The notes under the pieces were generated by a model, which saw only the letters and a list, made by a program, of their open reading frames with translations, ran no database searches and was not told the origin of the DNA. A stretch of 64,000 nucleotides of DNA, taken from NCBI GenBank assembly GCA_025024175.1, contig QCXZ01000003.1, forward strand, positions 35,922,257-35,986,256. Reading direction: 5' to 3'. Positions 1 through 8,945 of this stretch are shown in pieces. The DNA comes from Rhyzopertha dominica (taxonomy: Eukaryota > Arthropoda > Insecta > Coleoptera > Bostrichidae). Both the position numbers and the translations under genes were made by a program. Positions within the stretch are counted from its first letter, which is position 1. Every line of letters starts with the position of its first letter.

Positions 1-520
1 TTTTGCCGGTGATTGTATCGCTGCAGGCTGCGGCGTTGCAAAACATGGTCATTTGTCTACGCGACATTGACTTTTATGGTGCTAGGAGTATTCAATATTG
101 TTAGCTACTGAATAGGTGCACATTTTTGCACTGAAATTATGTTTATGGAATAAAATGGCTTCTTCACTAAAGAACAACGTTATAATATTTGGGGTTTTTA
201 TAAAAGCGCACAGTGACTGAGTCTGAGTTGCCTTAAGATCAGTTCAAATATAAATTTGCATGGCAAAGTAAGAATCTGCAGTTGAACTAATTTTTATATG
301 GAATGGTCTTTGTAACATAAATATTTGTCGCATCAGTGCGGAGTATAAAAGTGTGATTACAANGAGTGGTCCATTTTACATAGCAAAGTTAGTAGATTTT
401 AAAGAAAGTGGATGTTTTTGTTACCATATTAGTTTTGTGTAATTGATAGGATGGTATGTATGTATGTATGTATGTAGGTATGGTATGATAGGATTGGTGA
501 TCAAAACCCAGCAGGCCAAC
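1..520. other. Stretch without recognisable gene
   Basis: No coding similarity was found in any frame. The short open frames have no family motif. The only structured piece is a tetranucleotide microsatellite (GTAT units) at about 453-478. One N lies at about 363. Confidence 0.5.
453..478. repeat. (GTAT)n microsatellite
   Basis: About five consecutive GTAT units ending in a slightly altered unit (GTAG). A simple-sequence repeat with no evident function. Confidence 0.85.
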
Positions 521-668
521 ATATTTCTAAAAAAGTATTGCCAACTTTGAGCGGGAATTGTACCAGGAACTTTTCGACTGTCATGCAGAACAGCACATTT
601 GAACTGCAATTAAGAGGTCTCGGGTTCTATTCCATGTCAAAGTTGAAAATACTTTTCCAGAAATGTAT
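521..668. repeat. Fold-back element with tRNA T-arm-like arms
   Basis: Two arms of roughly 54 bp (about 521-574 and 614-668) are imperfect inverted copies of each other. Each contains a version of AGTATTGCCAACTTTGA followed by a stretch resembling a tRNA T-arm/B-box; in the right arm this is GGTTCTATTCC at about 622. The same core with a much better B-box occurs in the MITE at 36,557-36,700, so both appear to belong to one small non-autonomous family. No target-site duplication could be fixed. It could also be a decayed tRNA-derived SINE inserted twice head to head. Confidence 0.5.
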
Positions 669-1676
669 TGGTCTTCCAACCCAATTCACTACTTGTAACC
701 ATTATTAAATCATTCACGCACTATTGTTTTAAGTTGCAGAAAAAATCAACAATACAAGATCGCCAATGAAGCAGCGTTACTAACGGTCTTCTCTGCATTC
801 CGAGGAAATTTTTATACTAAGAACACGCTTTAAACCTAATTTTTACTGAATAAGAAAGTATTTGTTTACAACACTATATTGCGGCAGGCTATTTCCATAG
901 ATGAAAAACGATAAGGAACCTATAATACAGCTCTGGGGTGTTAAAAAAATATATTATGTACATTTATTCTTAATATTAAATAATTTTAGATGCTAAAGGT
1001 TGCGGTTCATGTAAACGATAACAAACATGAAAAATACCGTTTTGCTGCGAATATCGGGAAACAGTTAGACATGCGCGGTTATAGTATCCATTGAGCTTCT
1101 AATGATTACCTGTATACAAATAAAATATATTTAGACTATTTATAGTTATTAGCTAACCTGAATATATGAAAGATGATTAACCAGCTAATTATGTCGAAGC
1201 AGCAGTTTTGATCTTAGGAGGTTACTCAGAAGTACAACACATCTTTTGCTGAAACTGTTTCAAGCGTTACCGCCCGGATATGTTGTTCCTAGAGCTTTCT
1301 TTATTTTCAAACTGGCTATACTCCACTTTTGACGTGGACCCATCTTACGCGGCACTTTGGGGGTCGTTTTGTGACAATCGGTAATGAGTCATCCAGTGGT
1401 GGCTTGACGAACTGCGACGTATGTTGATACGGTCTGTCATTAAAGGAAGTTGGAGCCCACTGTAAAAGCGCAGTGAAAAAGGGTGAAATAAAATTACTTT
1501 GAATGATTAATCTTTGTCATACTTATTCTAGTTAAAAGTTAACTATTGCCTCTACCAGGTATTCAAGATAAACGTGTTCACGTCAAATTTACGAGTGTAT
1601 TAAAGATATAGCCACCAGGAATCTTTTTCTTACTCTGTTATATATTTACTTAGGGGGTTTATTACAGTATTATTAA
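669..1676. other. Stretch without recognisable gene
   Basis: Nothing recognisable on either strand: no domain-like frame, no terminal repeats and no long tandem array. Confidence 0.5.
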
Positions 1677-1782
1677 AATGCATGTCTATGCTATGCTTCC
1701 TCTACCGCAATCAACTTCTGACGAGGCTCATTTCGCCTTAGTTAAAGCTCGCCAGCGCAGTTTAGGTATAGTGGAAAGACCA
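1677..1782 (+). repeat. Dispersed repeat, copy 1 (pair with 51,477-51,582)
   Basis: About 105 bp beginning AAAATGCATGTCTATGCT and ending near CAGTTTAGG-TAGTGGA matches 51,477-51,582 in the same orientation, with roughly one base in four different. Sequence outside this block is not similar. It is therefore an interspersed repeat fragment of unknown class, not a segmental duplication. No coding potential is visible. Confidence 0.6.
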
Positions 1783-4040
1783 CGGCGTATGTAGCCATGC
1801 ATTTTATTGTACCTCGAGCTTTCCTTAAAAAAAACACCGTAGGGTCTGCTCTTAAATTAAATTACTGATAAAGATACATACCAACATGACCGATTAGAGA
1901 TTAATTTTCAGTTGAGAAAATAATTCCCATAAAGACAGTTAGGTGGCTTTATCATCATCTCAGTTTATTGCTGATAGATGACCACCGAAATTTTTTCCTT
2001 GCTCAGTGCTTTGTTTTTGATTATTATTGGATCCTTGATAGATCCATGGTAATATTACATGCGTGTTAGAGGTATACGACTGGCGGCAATAAATGCAGTG
2101 TATATAACTGTCTGAAACGAAAATCTTTATTAAAGTACGATTAATGCTAGATTTAAAGCACTAACTTCAAAAATAACGCCAACATCAATGGCAGATCTTT
2201 TTATATAACTGATACAAAAGTTTGTGTTTCTGTAGCGCCGTATTAAATCATGTGGGGGGGCCTTTGGGTAAGAAGTGCTGTTAGGGCTCTATGGAAAAAG
2301 GGACAGGGTTATAAAAAAATAAAAAGCAAGATTACGTATATATTGTATTTAGAATGCATTGCAAATGACATAACACATATTATAGGTACTCGTATACTCG
2401 TAATATACTTACATTATTATTTATTTACAACATAATTGCATTTAAATATCGGGCACTTTTCGCGACTCTTGACTAGCAAAATGATTAATTACAATGTTAC
2501 AAATGTGGTGCTTACCATTAGGATCTTAGAAACGGTAAGAGGTAAACTGCTTGGGTATTTTGATAGATTACAAAAACCTGAAAAGAAATATGTTCGCCGT
2601 TTATCCTTTTAACCAATATTTTGAAAAAATAAAAAAGTCATGTTTTGCTTTTCTGGTTAAACTTCCTTTTTTCTGAGGAACATGTTAACCACTGTTTATT
2701 AACTAATACAATTTTTCAATATAAAAAGTTAGTCGACGAATATAGGAATATACTGATAAATGAATTTGGACATAAAATTATTATATCCGTTGTGTTTTAG
2801 AACACCACTAGTTAATTAAGTAAGAGGTTTGTTCGTTGGGGATTTAATACAACGCATGTGATAGTAACTTATAACGTTGTGTACAATGAATACTTGTCAA
2901 AATAGGTTCTTTCAGGTACTGGTCCATTTCACAAAATAAAGCTAGTTGCAAGAAACAAAACTTTTGAACGGAGAAGGAAAAGGGGCCCTTTTGATACAAG
3001 CACAACGTAATAAAAATAATAATATCATTAATGGTAAATTTATACATGTACTTAAAAGTCCGGAGAAAAGCACGTAGCCGTCGAGTTCAATGATTCAATG
3101 AACGTGTCACGGCTGCGTCACAAAATTTTAATTAACAGGCCTAAATCAATTTAACATCTTACACCAGCTATAAAGTGTTTATACCGGAAACATATGTTAA
3201 CTGCGTATCGCGGCTCGATCAGACAAGGTATAAAATGGATGAGTCGTAATTATCGATACTGCATGGATCGAAAAGGTTTCACACTCAATTATGTTGTTTT
3301 ATAAATTATTAATCATCATTATGCAGACGCCTTGCTAGACGTCAGTTTCCTAGTTTTGAATTTCCACGTTTCAGCAGCTGTTCCGCTTGAGATATTAATT
3401 AAACCAATAAACTGTTTCTTTTACGACATCAGAACTTAGGTACAAGTGTTGCATGCCAAATATTTTAAACATGTCGTTGCTCTTAGCATGCTACTCGACT
3501 CCATTATGAATACAATTTGCATTTTAAGTGTTGCCTTAATTCCTCTTAATGTCTTTTTAATGTTGGAAAGGTGTTTTGTATTGTAAACATACATAATATT
3601 TAATAACTGCGGCCAGCAGACGAAAATGTGCGACAGGACTTGTATATCAATCAAAAGCGAAGCTGGAGGCAATAAAGGTAATATTTCATGATACCAAGCG
3701 GCTCACAGGCACGCAATTACAACAGTATTATACGGAATATAGTGGGTTGTACGACACATGTAAACTGAACCGCCCTAGCACAGGGCAGGAAGTGCCTTTT
3801 GCGGCCATTGTGTAATGCATACCCAAATTAGAGCCATTATAATATTTTAACATGCTCTTTGCGTGAAGAGTCCACATATGAGCAGTAGCCATGGAGTAAA
3901 ACCTATCAACTAAGGCATTTTGTTAGTTACGTAACTATGTAAAAAATTGCCACTGTATATTTTATTTTAACGTTTTTTTTCTAATAATGAAGCGAACAAT
4001 TTATACACCCAGCTCGTCTTCAAAAGGCGCTTTATTTATT
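1783..4040. other. Stretch without recognisable gene
   Basis: AT-rich sequence with only short chance frames. I see no transposon termini, tRNA or protein motif. Confidence 0.5.
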
Positions 4041-4044
4041 ATTT

Positions 4045-4682
4045 ATTTAGTGTAGCCATCAGATATAACGGAAAATCAATCATCCGTCTTCTTCTTCTAT
4101 ACATATTAAATAATTTGCCAAACTCTTTGAACAGGTGTTATATTCCAGAATTTATAGCAATGTAAGGAAGTATATTTCTCCTCACCAGCATGGATTTGTT
4201 TCTGGTCGTTCCACTGTCACCAACCTTGTAGCGTTCACGCAATATATTTCTGAAACCATAGATTCTAGAGGTCAGGTGGATGTAATCTTCACCAAGGCTT
4301 TTGATAAAATTCAGCATGATATCTTTCAACACAAATTAAGTTATTTCGGTTTCTCTTACAAATCTGTGTTACTAATATAGTCGTATCTAAGAGATAGAAT
4401 TTTTTATGTCTCATACAATTCTTTGCTTTCCTCAGAAATTACCGTTATTTCTGGTGTTCCTCAAGGATCCAATCTTGGACCTTTGTTATTTATATTATTT
4501 ATAAATGATTTACTGGCTCCTCTATCTTGTCCAGTTCCAGTTCCAGTTCAGTCTGTGCTGGTGACATAAAAATATTCAATTTCTTCTCAAGAAGATACCA
4601 ATTTACTTCAAACAAACTTAGATACTATTGTTGAATGGTATGATAAATTTGACTTAAAGTTAAATGTCAACAAATGTTGCAT
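4045..4682 (+). pseudogene. Non-LTR retrotransposon reverse transcriptase, 5' part (split by a PLE)
   Basis: A decayed reverse transcriptase of the jockey/CR1 superfamily. In order it shows AKLFEQVLYSRIYS, QHGFVSGRSTVTNLVAFTQY, motif A reduced to FTKAFDKIQHDI, SGVPQGSNLGPLLFILFIND and WYDKFDLKLNVNKC. The family normally has xTDFSKAFD in motif A; here the DFS residues, including the catalytic Asp, are missing. The YADD box is degraded to CAGD near 4,556, with a frame change. A TAG stop lies at about 4,378 inside the fingers/palm region. The upstream part of the element (endonuclease, ORF1) is absent, as in a 5'-truncated insertion. The frame stops abruptly at 4,683 where the Penelope-like element is inserted and resumes at 7,646. 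Dead copy; class assignment is confident, clade is not. Confidence 0.85.
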
Positions 4683-4683
4683 T
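4671..4683. repeat. Target-site duplication, left copy (13 bp)
   Basis: CAAATGTTGCATT is present here and again at 7,639-7,651, flanking the Penelope-like element. The first seven bases (CAAATGT) also occur inside the element at 5,051-5,057, so the right junction may partly be microhomology rather than duplicated target. Confidence 0.8.
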
Positions 4684-5057
4684 AACTTCAATTGACTTGT
4701 TTGACGGCGCTAAATGAAACATTTTATTAATAATATAATAATTATAACACTTGGTAATGTTTCAGATTTTATTGAGTTTAACCTCTTACATGTTTCGGCT
4801 TATTAGGCCTTTCTCAAAGAGTTTACAAAACGAAACTGTTGCTTAAAGTTAGATGCAGATCCCACGAGCCTCTATACCTACGAGCGGGTGACATTTATGG
4901 CAGCGTTGATAAACAAACTAGGGAATTCCACTTGATCGTTACAGATATTTTTGTGGGGGTTGTTAAGTGTTCTGTTTATGTGTAGCTGTTCCAGTAATCC
5001 TAACCTGATGCCGTTTTGAACGTTATGTAATATTTTAAATCTTTTTTCGTCAAATGT
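4683..5057 (-). repeat. PLE terminal direct repeat (PLTR), 3' copy
   Basis: 375 bp identical to 7,271-7,645 (constant offset 2,588). In the sense (-) direction it encodes the last 58 residues of the endonuclease (from FDEKRFK to the stop at 4,878), then untranslated sequence with the hammerhead-like motif (4,780-4,824). It ends in sequence that, in the other copy, starts the ORF (MFHLAPSNKS). Confidence 0.93.
4780..4824 (-). ncRNA. Hammerhead-like ribozyme fold in 3' PLTR (variant core)
   Basis: Read on the - strand: stem I CUCU/AGAG (4,818-4,821 with 4,783-4,786), 7-nt core UUGAGAA (4,817-4,811) where the consensus is CUGANGA, one extra A, stem II GGC/GCC with loop CUAAUAA, then GAA, the palindrome ACAUGU as stem III (4,793-4,788) and A at position 17. 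Relative to consensus the changes are C3 to U and G8 to A. In the known three-dimensional structure these two bases pair with each other, so pairing would be kept. The palindromic stem III suggests a dimeric hammerhead, a form described for PLEs. Activity is untested; the extra A before stem II is a weakness. Confidence 0.5.
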
Positions 5058-6479
5058 ATGATTGAGAGTTACACAATGTTTTGAAAAGCCAGTTAAGGTC
5101 CTATTATTTAATATGGATTTCTTATGTTCTTTAATTCTTTCCTTAAAACTACGACCTGTGCAACCTATATAACTAATATTACATTCTTCACAATTAATTT
5201 CGTATACACCACTTTTGTTACCGTTGTCCGTCTTATCTTTATTGTTTACTAACAATGCTCCTAAGTTGCTTCTATTCACGGAAATAAACTTTCTATTGTC
5301 ATTGGAGAGATATCTTGACATTTTTTCACTAACATTGCCTATGTAATTTATTGACTGCCATATTTTAACTTCATTTGAGCTTTGCGAATGGTAAAATTGT
5401 GACATTATTAGTTTTGATTGCTTAATACTGATCATCTTTTCAATCATTTTTGGTTCGTACCCATTTCTTATTGCCAGTTGTTTAATAATGTGTGATTCCT
5501 TTTCAAAATCTGCTGTACTTAGTGGAACCTGTAGTAGTCTGTGAATTAAACTATGAAAAGGTGACAATTTTATACTTACTGATTGTTTAGATTCAGCATG
5601 AATTAATGTATCGGTAGTGGTTGGTTTTCTATAAATGCTAAAATTTAGTTTTCCTGAATTCTTTGTTATGGTAAGGTCTAAAAAGTTTATGCTGTTGTTG
5701 TTTTCTTTTTCTATAGTAAATTGTATTTTTTCATGAATACTGTTTATGTAATTCAAAAATTGATCCAAGTTTCTGTCTGTACCTGTCCAAATACAAAATA
5801 TGTCGTCCACATAACGTGCCCAAAACTGAATGCAATTGACTAGATTACTATTTGATTTGAATATGAATTTTTCGAAATTATTCATGTATATCTCAGCTAG
5901 CAGTGGTGACAATGGAGACCCCATTGGTAAGCCATCTTCTTGCGTGTAATATTGATTATTAAAACAAAAGTAATTTTGATTAATGCATTCATTTAATAAT
6001 AAGACCAATTCTTCTCTGAGGGATTCATCTAAGTTAACTGAATTAATATGTTCAATTACAAGATTTTTGACTTCCTCAACTGGAATGGATGTGAATAGGT
6101 TTTTTACATCAAAGGAAAGTAATTTTGTATTAGGTTGGAGGGTAATATATTGTAGTTTTTTGACGAGATCTATCGAATTTTTTATTCCAAAGGATGATTT
6201 AAAATCAATTAATTCCGGTATCAAGTGACTGAGTTTTCTACAAATTTTATAAGCGGGAGCGTTAATGTATGACACAACCGGTCTCATTGGTAAGTCTGCT
6301 TTATGCAATTTCGGTAAAGCATAGAGTTTTGGTGCTTGTGGATTTTTGTTCTTTAATTGATACTTTTCTTGTTCAGTGAATATTGTATTGCAATGTTTTA
6401 GTAGCTGAGTAATCTTTGTTTGATATGTGCTTGTTGGGTCTTTTTTATTCAAGGTGAATTGTTCCGGATTCAAAATGTC
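4878..6479 (-). CDS. PLE reverse transcriptase + GIY-YIG endonuclease, main part downstream of an in-frame stop
   Basis: Copies the element RNA and nicks target DNA. About 533 residues. In order: PKLHK-PMRPVVSYINAPAYK (RT motif 2 region); LLSFDVKNLFTSIPVEE (motif A, catalytic Asp); DGLPMGSPLSPLLAEIYMNN (motif B); WARYVDDIFCIW (motif C, catalytic YVDD); INFLDLTI; a connector; then a GIY-YIG domain, GVYEINCEECNISYIG, CTGRSFKERIKEHKKS, a CX2C-type metal site and the acidic LLEQLHINR. All RT and nuclease signature residues I looked for are present. It is in the same frame as the upstream part (6,480-7,310), separated only by TAA at 6,480-6,482. No ATG precedes the RT core (the first in-frame candidate is a TTG at 6,473-6,471), so without readthrough this part would not be made. 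The last 58 residues lie inside the 3' PLTR. Confidence 0.92.
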   Translation of the reverse strand, partial: DILNPEQFTLNKKDPTSTYQTKITQLLKHCNTIFTEQEKYQLKNKNPQAPKLYALPKLHKADLPMRPVVSYINAPAYKICRKLSHLIPELIDFKSSFGIKNSIDLVKKLQYITLQPNTKLLSFDVKNLFTSIPVEEVKNLVIEHINSVNLDESLREELVLLLNECINQNYFCFNNQYYTQEDGLPMGSPLSPLLAEIYMNNFEKFIFKSNSNLVNCIQFWARYVDDIFCIWTGTDRNLDQFLNYINSIHEKIQFTIEKENNNSINFLDLTITKNSGKLNFSIYRKPTTTDTLIHAESKQSVSIKLSPFHSLIHRLLQVPLSTADFEKESHIIKQLAIRNGYEPKMIEKMISIKQSKLIMSQFYHSQSSNEVKIWQSINYIGNVSEKMSRYLSNDNRKFISVNRSNLGALLVNNKDKTDNGNKSGVYEINCEECNISYIGCTGRSFKERIKEHKKSILNNRTLTGFSKHCVTLNHTFDEKRFKILHNVQNGIRLGLLEQLHINRTLNNPHKNICNDQVEFPSLFINAAINVTRS

Positions 6480-7310
6480 TTAGATTTTTTGTATGTATTC
6501 TGACTTATTAAAAATTGTTACTGTGTTGCCTTTATCCGCTTTGCATAGTACTGCATTGCTTTCAACTAATTTTTGTTTTATGCTCTTTACTGTTTTTAAA
6601 TCTGAATTATTTGATTTTGGATTATGTTTTTTAAAAATTTTGACACAATTGGCTTTATCCTCTTCCGTATGTTGTTTTTTAAGAGCTAATTCTATATCTA
6701 CAATAAACAGATTTAAATCTTTATCGTTAGAAATATTTGGACAAAACTTTAAACCTTTGTTTAGTAACTCTGTTTCTTCTTTGTTGAAATTGATATCACT
6801 TAAGTTTTTTACTCTTGGATAGAATTCATAAGTGAAATTGTCAGGAGCATTGTTATAAACAACAAAATTAGACTTACGTGATTTCAGGTTATTTAATTTT
6901 TTCAACTGTTGCTGGTACTGTTTATGAGCTATCACTTGGGTATCTTCTCTAATTTGCTGATCCAGGAAATCAAATTCTATGTTGTGCAGATTGTCTAATA
7001 GCTGAAAATGCATGAGCTTTTGGTGTAATTTGAGAAAATGTCTTCTGGTATACCAATGCTTGATTTCATTATTCAACCAAGATCGATATGCTGTTTGTGT
7101 TGCGAGCGTGGCTTCTCTTGATTTGTGATGGCATTCCAGTTTCATATGTTTGGGGTAAACATTTGACCTCTTGCACTCCTTTAGGAACCACAGGTGGTTC
7201 TGACACTTTCTCACTTTTAGCACAGTTCGTCTATATAAGACCGTCAGACGCGTTACATCCGCACTTTTAATAACTTCAATTGACTTGTTTGACGGCGCTA
7301 AATGAAACAT
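6480..7310 (-). CDS. PLE protein, N-terminal part ending at a premature TAA
   Basis: 276 residues starting at ATG 7,310, which lies just inside the 5' PLTR; an in-frame TGA lies a short way upstream, so this is the first usable start. The N-terminal half is basic and rich in Lys, His and Gln (HKQYQQQLKKLNNLKSRKSN), as in the N-terminal regions of Penelope proteins. Near the C-terminus VLCKADKGNTVTIFNKSEY matches the ADKGN motif that opens the Penelope RT domain. The TAA therefore falls inside the RT domain and truncates the protein before the catalytic palm. The frame continues without shift for 533 more codons, so this is one gene of about 810 codons with a single nonsense change. A base-call error or readthrough are alternatives. 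Confidence 0.88.
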   Translation of the reverse strand: MFHLAPSNKSIEVIKSADVTRLTVLYRRTVLKVRKCQNHLWFLKECKRSNVYPKHMKLECHHKSREATLATQTAYRSWLNNEIKHWYTRRHFLKLHQKLMHFQLLDNLHNIEFDFLDQQIREDTQVIAHKQYQQQLKKLNNLKSRKSNFVVYNNAPDNFTYEFYPRVKNLSDINFNKEETELLNKGLKFCPNISNDKDLNLFIVDIELALKKQHTEEDKANCVKIFKKHNPKSNNSDLKTVKSIKQKLVESNAVLCKADKGNTVTIFNKSEYIQKI

Positions 7311-7645
7311 TTTATTAATAATATAATAATTATAACACTTGGTAATGTTTCAGATTTTATTGAGTTTAACCTCTTACATGTTTCGGCTTATTAGGCCTTT
7401 CTCAAAGAGTTTACAAAACGAAACTGTTGCTTAAAGTTAGATGCAGATCCCACGAGCCTCTATACCTACGAGCGGGTGACATTTATGGCAGCGTTGATAA
7501 ACAAACTAGGGAATTCCACTTGATCGTTACAGATATTTTTGTGGGGGTTGTTAAGTGTTCTGTTTATGTGTAGCTGTTCCAGTAATCCTAACCTGATGCC
7601 GTTTTGAACGTTATGTAATATTTTAAATCTTTTTTCGTCAAATGT
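7271..7645 (-). repeat. PLE terminal direct repeat (PLTR), 5' copy
   Basis: Identical to 4,683-5,057. Its outer (5') end lies inside endonuclease coding sequence: an open frame at 7,466-7,672 (- strand) repeats the last 58 endonuclease residues from FDEKRFK on and then runs into target DNA. It carries a second copy of the hammerhead-like motif at 7,368-7,412 and the ATG of the main frame at 7,310. Confidence 0.92.
7368..7412 (-). ncRNA. Hammerhead-like ribozyme fold in 5' PLTR (variant core)
   Basis: Exact copy of the motif at 4,780-4,824: core UUGAGAA, stem II GGC/GCC, GAA, palindromic stem III ACAUGU, stem I CUCU/AGAG. It lies upstream of the start codon at 7,310, so cleavage here would define a processed 5' end. 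Confidence 0.5.
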
Positions 7646-7651
7646 TGCATT
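7639..7651. repeat. Target-site duplication, right copy (13 bp)
   Basis: CAAATGTTGCATT repeats 4,671-4,683. Immediately after it the interrupted non-LTR frame resumes in phase (VSFTRSHAPLESSYY). Confidence 0.8.
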
Positions 7652-8386
7652 GTTTCTTTTACACGCAGTCATGCGCCTCTTGAATCCTCATATTATGTTA
7701 ATGGTGATGTTCTTGAAAAGAAAATAACTTATAAAGGTCTTGGTATAACTTTCGAATCCGAGTTATCCTTTCTCACTTATCTTCAATCCGTTTGTAATTC
7801 TGCTTATGGATCCTTGGGATTTGTCATGCGTGTTGGTAAAATTTTTCTGATATTACTCTTCTAAAAAAATTATTTTATGCTTATGTCCTGAGTAAGATTG
7901 AATATGCTTTCTTGGTCTGGTACCCTGTCTATGTGTGTCAATCACTTCAGCTAGATCGAGTTCAACGGCGATTTTTAAAGTTCCTTTATTTTAAATTTGA
8001 TGGTATATACCCCGATATAGGTACTGATCAAAATGAATTGCTGTGTCGACATGGTATGACGTCAATTGTCTCAACTTTCTTGTAAAACTAATAAAAAGTA
8101 AAACTGATTGTCCATTACTTCTATCACAAATGCCCTTTTATGTGCAACGCGTATCATCAAGGCATGGAGCTACTTTCCACCTTCCACTGGCAAAAACAAA
8201 TGTTATGCGTCGATCGCCAATTATTATAGTTTGCAAGATCGCAAATCCTCATTCAGGAGATTTATATATTTATTTTTTTTATTATTACTGTTATTAAGTT
8301 AGGATCAATGCAGTATTATAATTTTGTAACATTGTCCTGTAATTGGATTCCGTTGGACAATAAAGTTTATTATTATTAATAATATT
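7646..8386 (+). pseudogene. Non-LTR retrotransposon, 3' part with tail
   Basis: Continuation of the element at 4,045-4,682 beyond the PLE. In its frames can be read VSFTRS, KITYKGLGITFESELSF, FYAYVLSKIEYAFLVWYP, LQLDRVQRRFLKFLYFKFDG and YPDIGTDQNELL: the thumb and C-terminal region usual in jockey/CR1-type polymerases. Stops and small shifts break it after about 8,080. An AATAAA lies at 8,359 and the copy ends in TTATTA-type short repeats at about 8,368-8,386, a tail form seen in several non-LTR clades. It is non-functional. Confidence 0.82.
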
Positions 8387-8439
8387 AAATGTCCGCCGAG
8401 CGTAAACTATTGAAACCAGACACGTAAACTTTGCTCCTT

Positions 8440-8945
8440 TAGTACTTTTATTGCGTAAACTCCCAAGGAAGTATTTTTCAAAGTTCTACCCCTAAGGAGG
8501 TGAAATAGGGGATTAAATATTGTGTGGAAGTCCGTAATTTTTAAAAAGAAAATACATAAAAGGCTTTGGATTAGAAGCCAATACACACGTATTACGTCGT
8601 TTTTTAAGCACACCCTTAAGGAGGTGAAAGGGGGGTGAAAGTTTGTATGGGAGTTCTGTCATTTTTTAAGTTAACTGAAGTTAAAAGCATGAAACGTTAT
8701 TATTTCAGCGTTCATTTTTAATTCCACCTCTGAGGGGGTGAAATAAGGGATAACTTTTTTATGTTGGAGTAAGTATTAACAAGACTTTTTTTTACTTTTT
8801 TCAAAATTTTACCCTTGTATATGTGAAAAGGGGAATGCAAATATGTAATTTCCGTTATTTTCAAAGTAATAATTGTAAGTAAAAACAAAGTTTTGTACTT
8901 AGGCCTATGGTAAGAAAGTGGGCGTGAAACGGGGTTGTGTATGTG
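8440..8945 (+). repeat. Degenerate tandem repeat, unit roughly 90-125 bp
   Basis: Five diverged copies of a core resembling ACCCCTAAGGAGGTGAAAT followed by a G-run begin near 8,487, 8,610, 8,723, 8,810 and 8,905. The linking sequence (GTATGGGAGTCCGT then a T/A run) is also partly shared. Each core contains a small hairpin (CCCCT..AGGGG). I recall similar CCCCTAAGGGGGTGAAA repeats from several insect genomes. No coding meaning; the short frame on the - strand at 8,407-8,613 is a by-product. Confidence 0.7.

Larger units (their letters stand above)
4684..7638 (-). mobile_element. Penelope-like element (PLE), nearly complete, nested in a non-LTR element
   Basis: A 2.96-kb retroelement of the Penelope class, transcribed leftward. 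It consists of one unit of 2,588 bp plus a terminal redundancy: 375-bp direct repeats (PLTRs) at 7,271-7,645 and 4,683-5,057 that I found identical base for base. Between and into them runs one long frame with Penelope reverse transcriptase and GIY-YIG endonuclease domains. Flanking 13-bp duplications mark the insertion into the RT frame of a non-LTR element. Identical repeats argue for a recent insertion, yet the frame carries one TAA. Each repeat also holds a hammerhead-like fold, so a transcript cut at both would release a unit of exactly 2,588 nt. This head-to-tail architecture with partial PLTRs is usual for PLEs. Confidence 0.93.
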
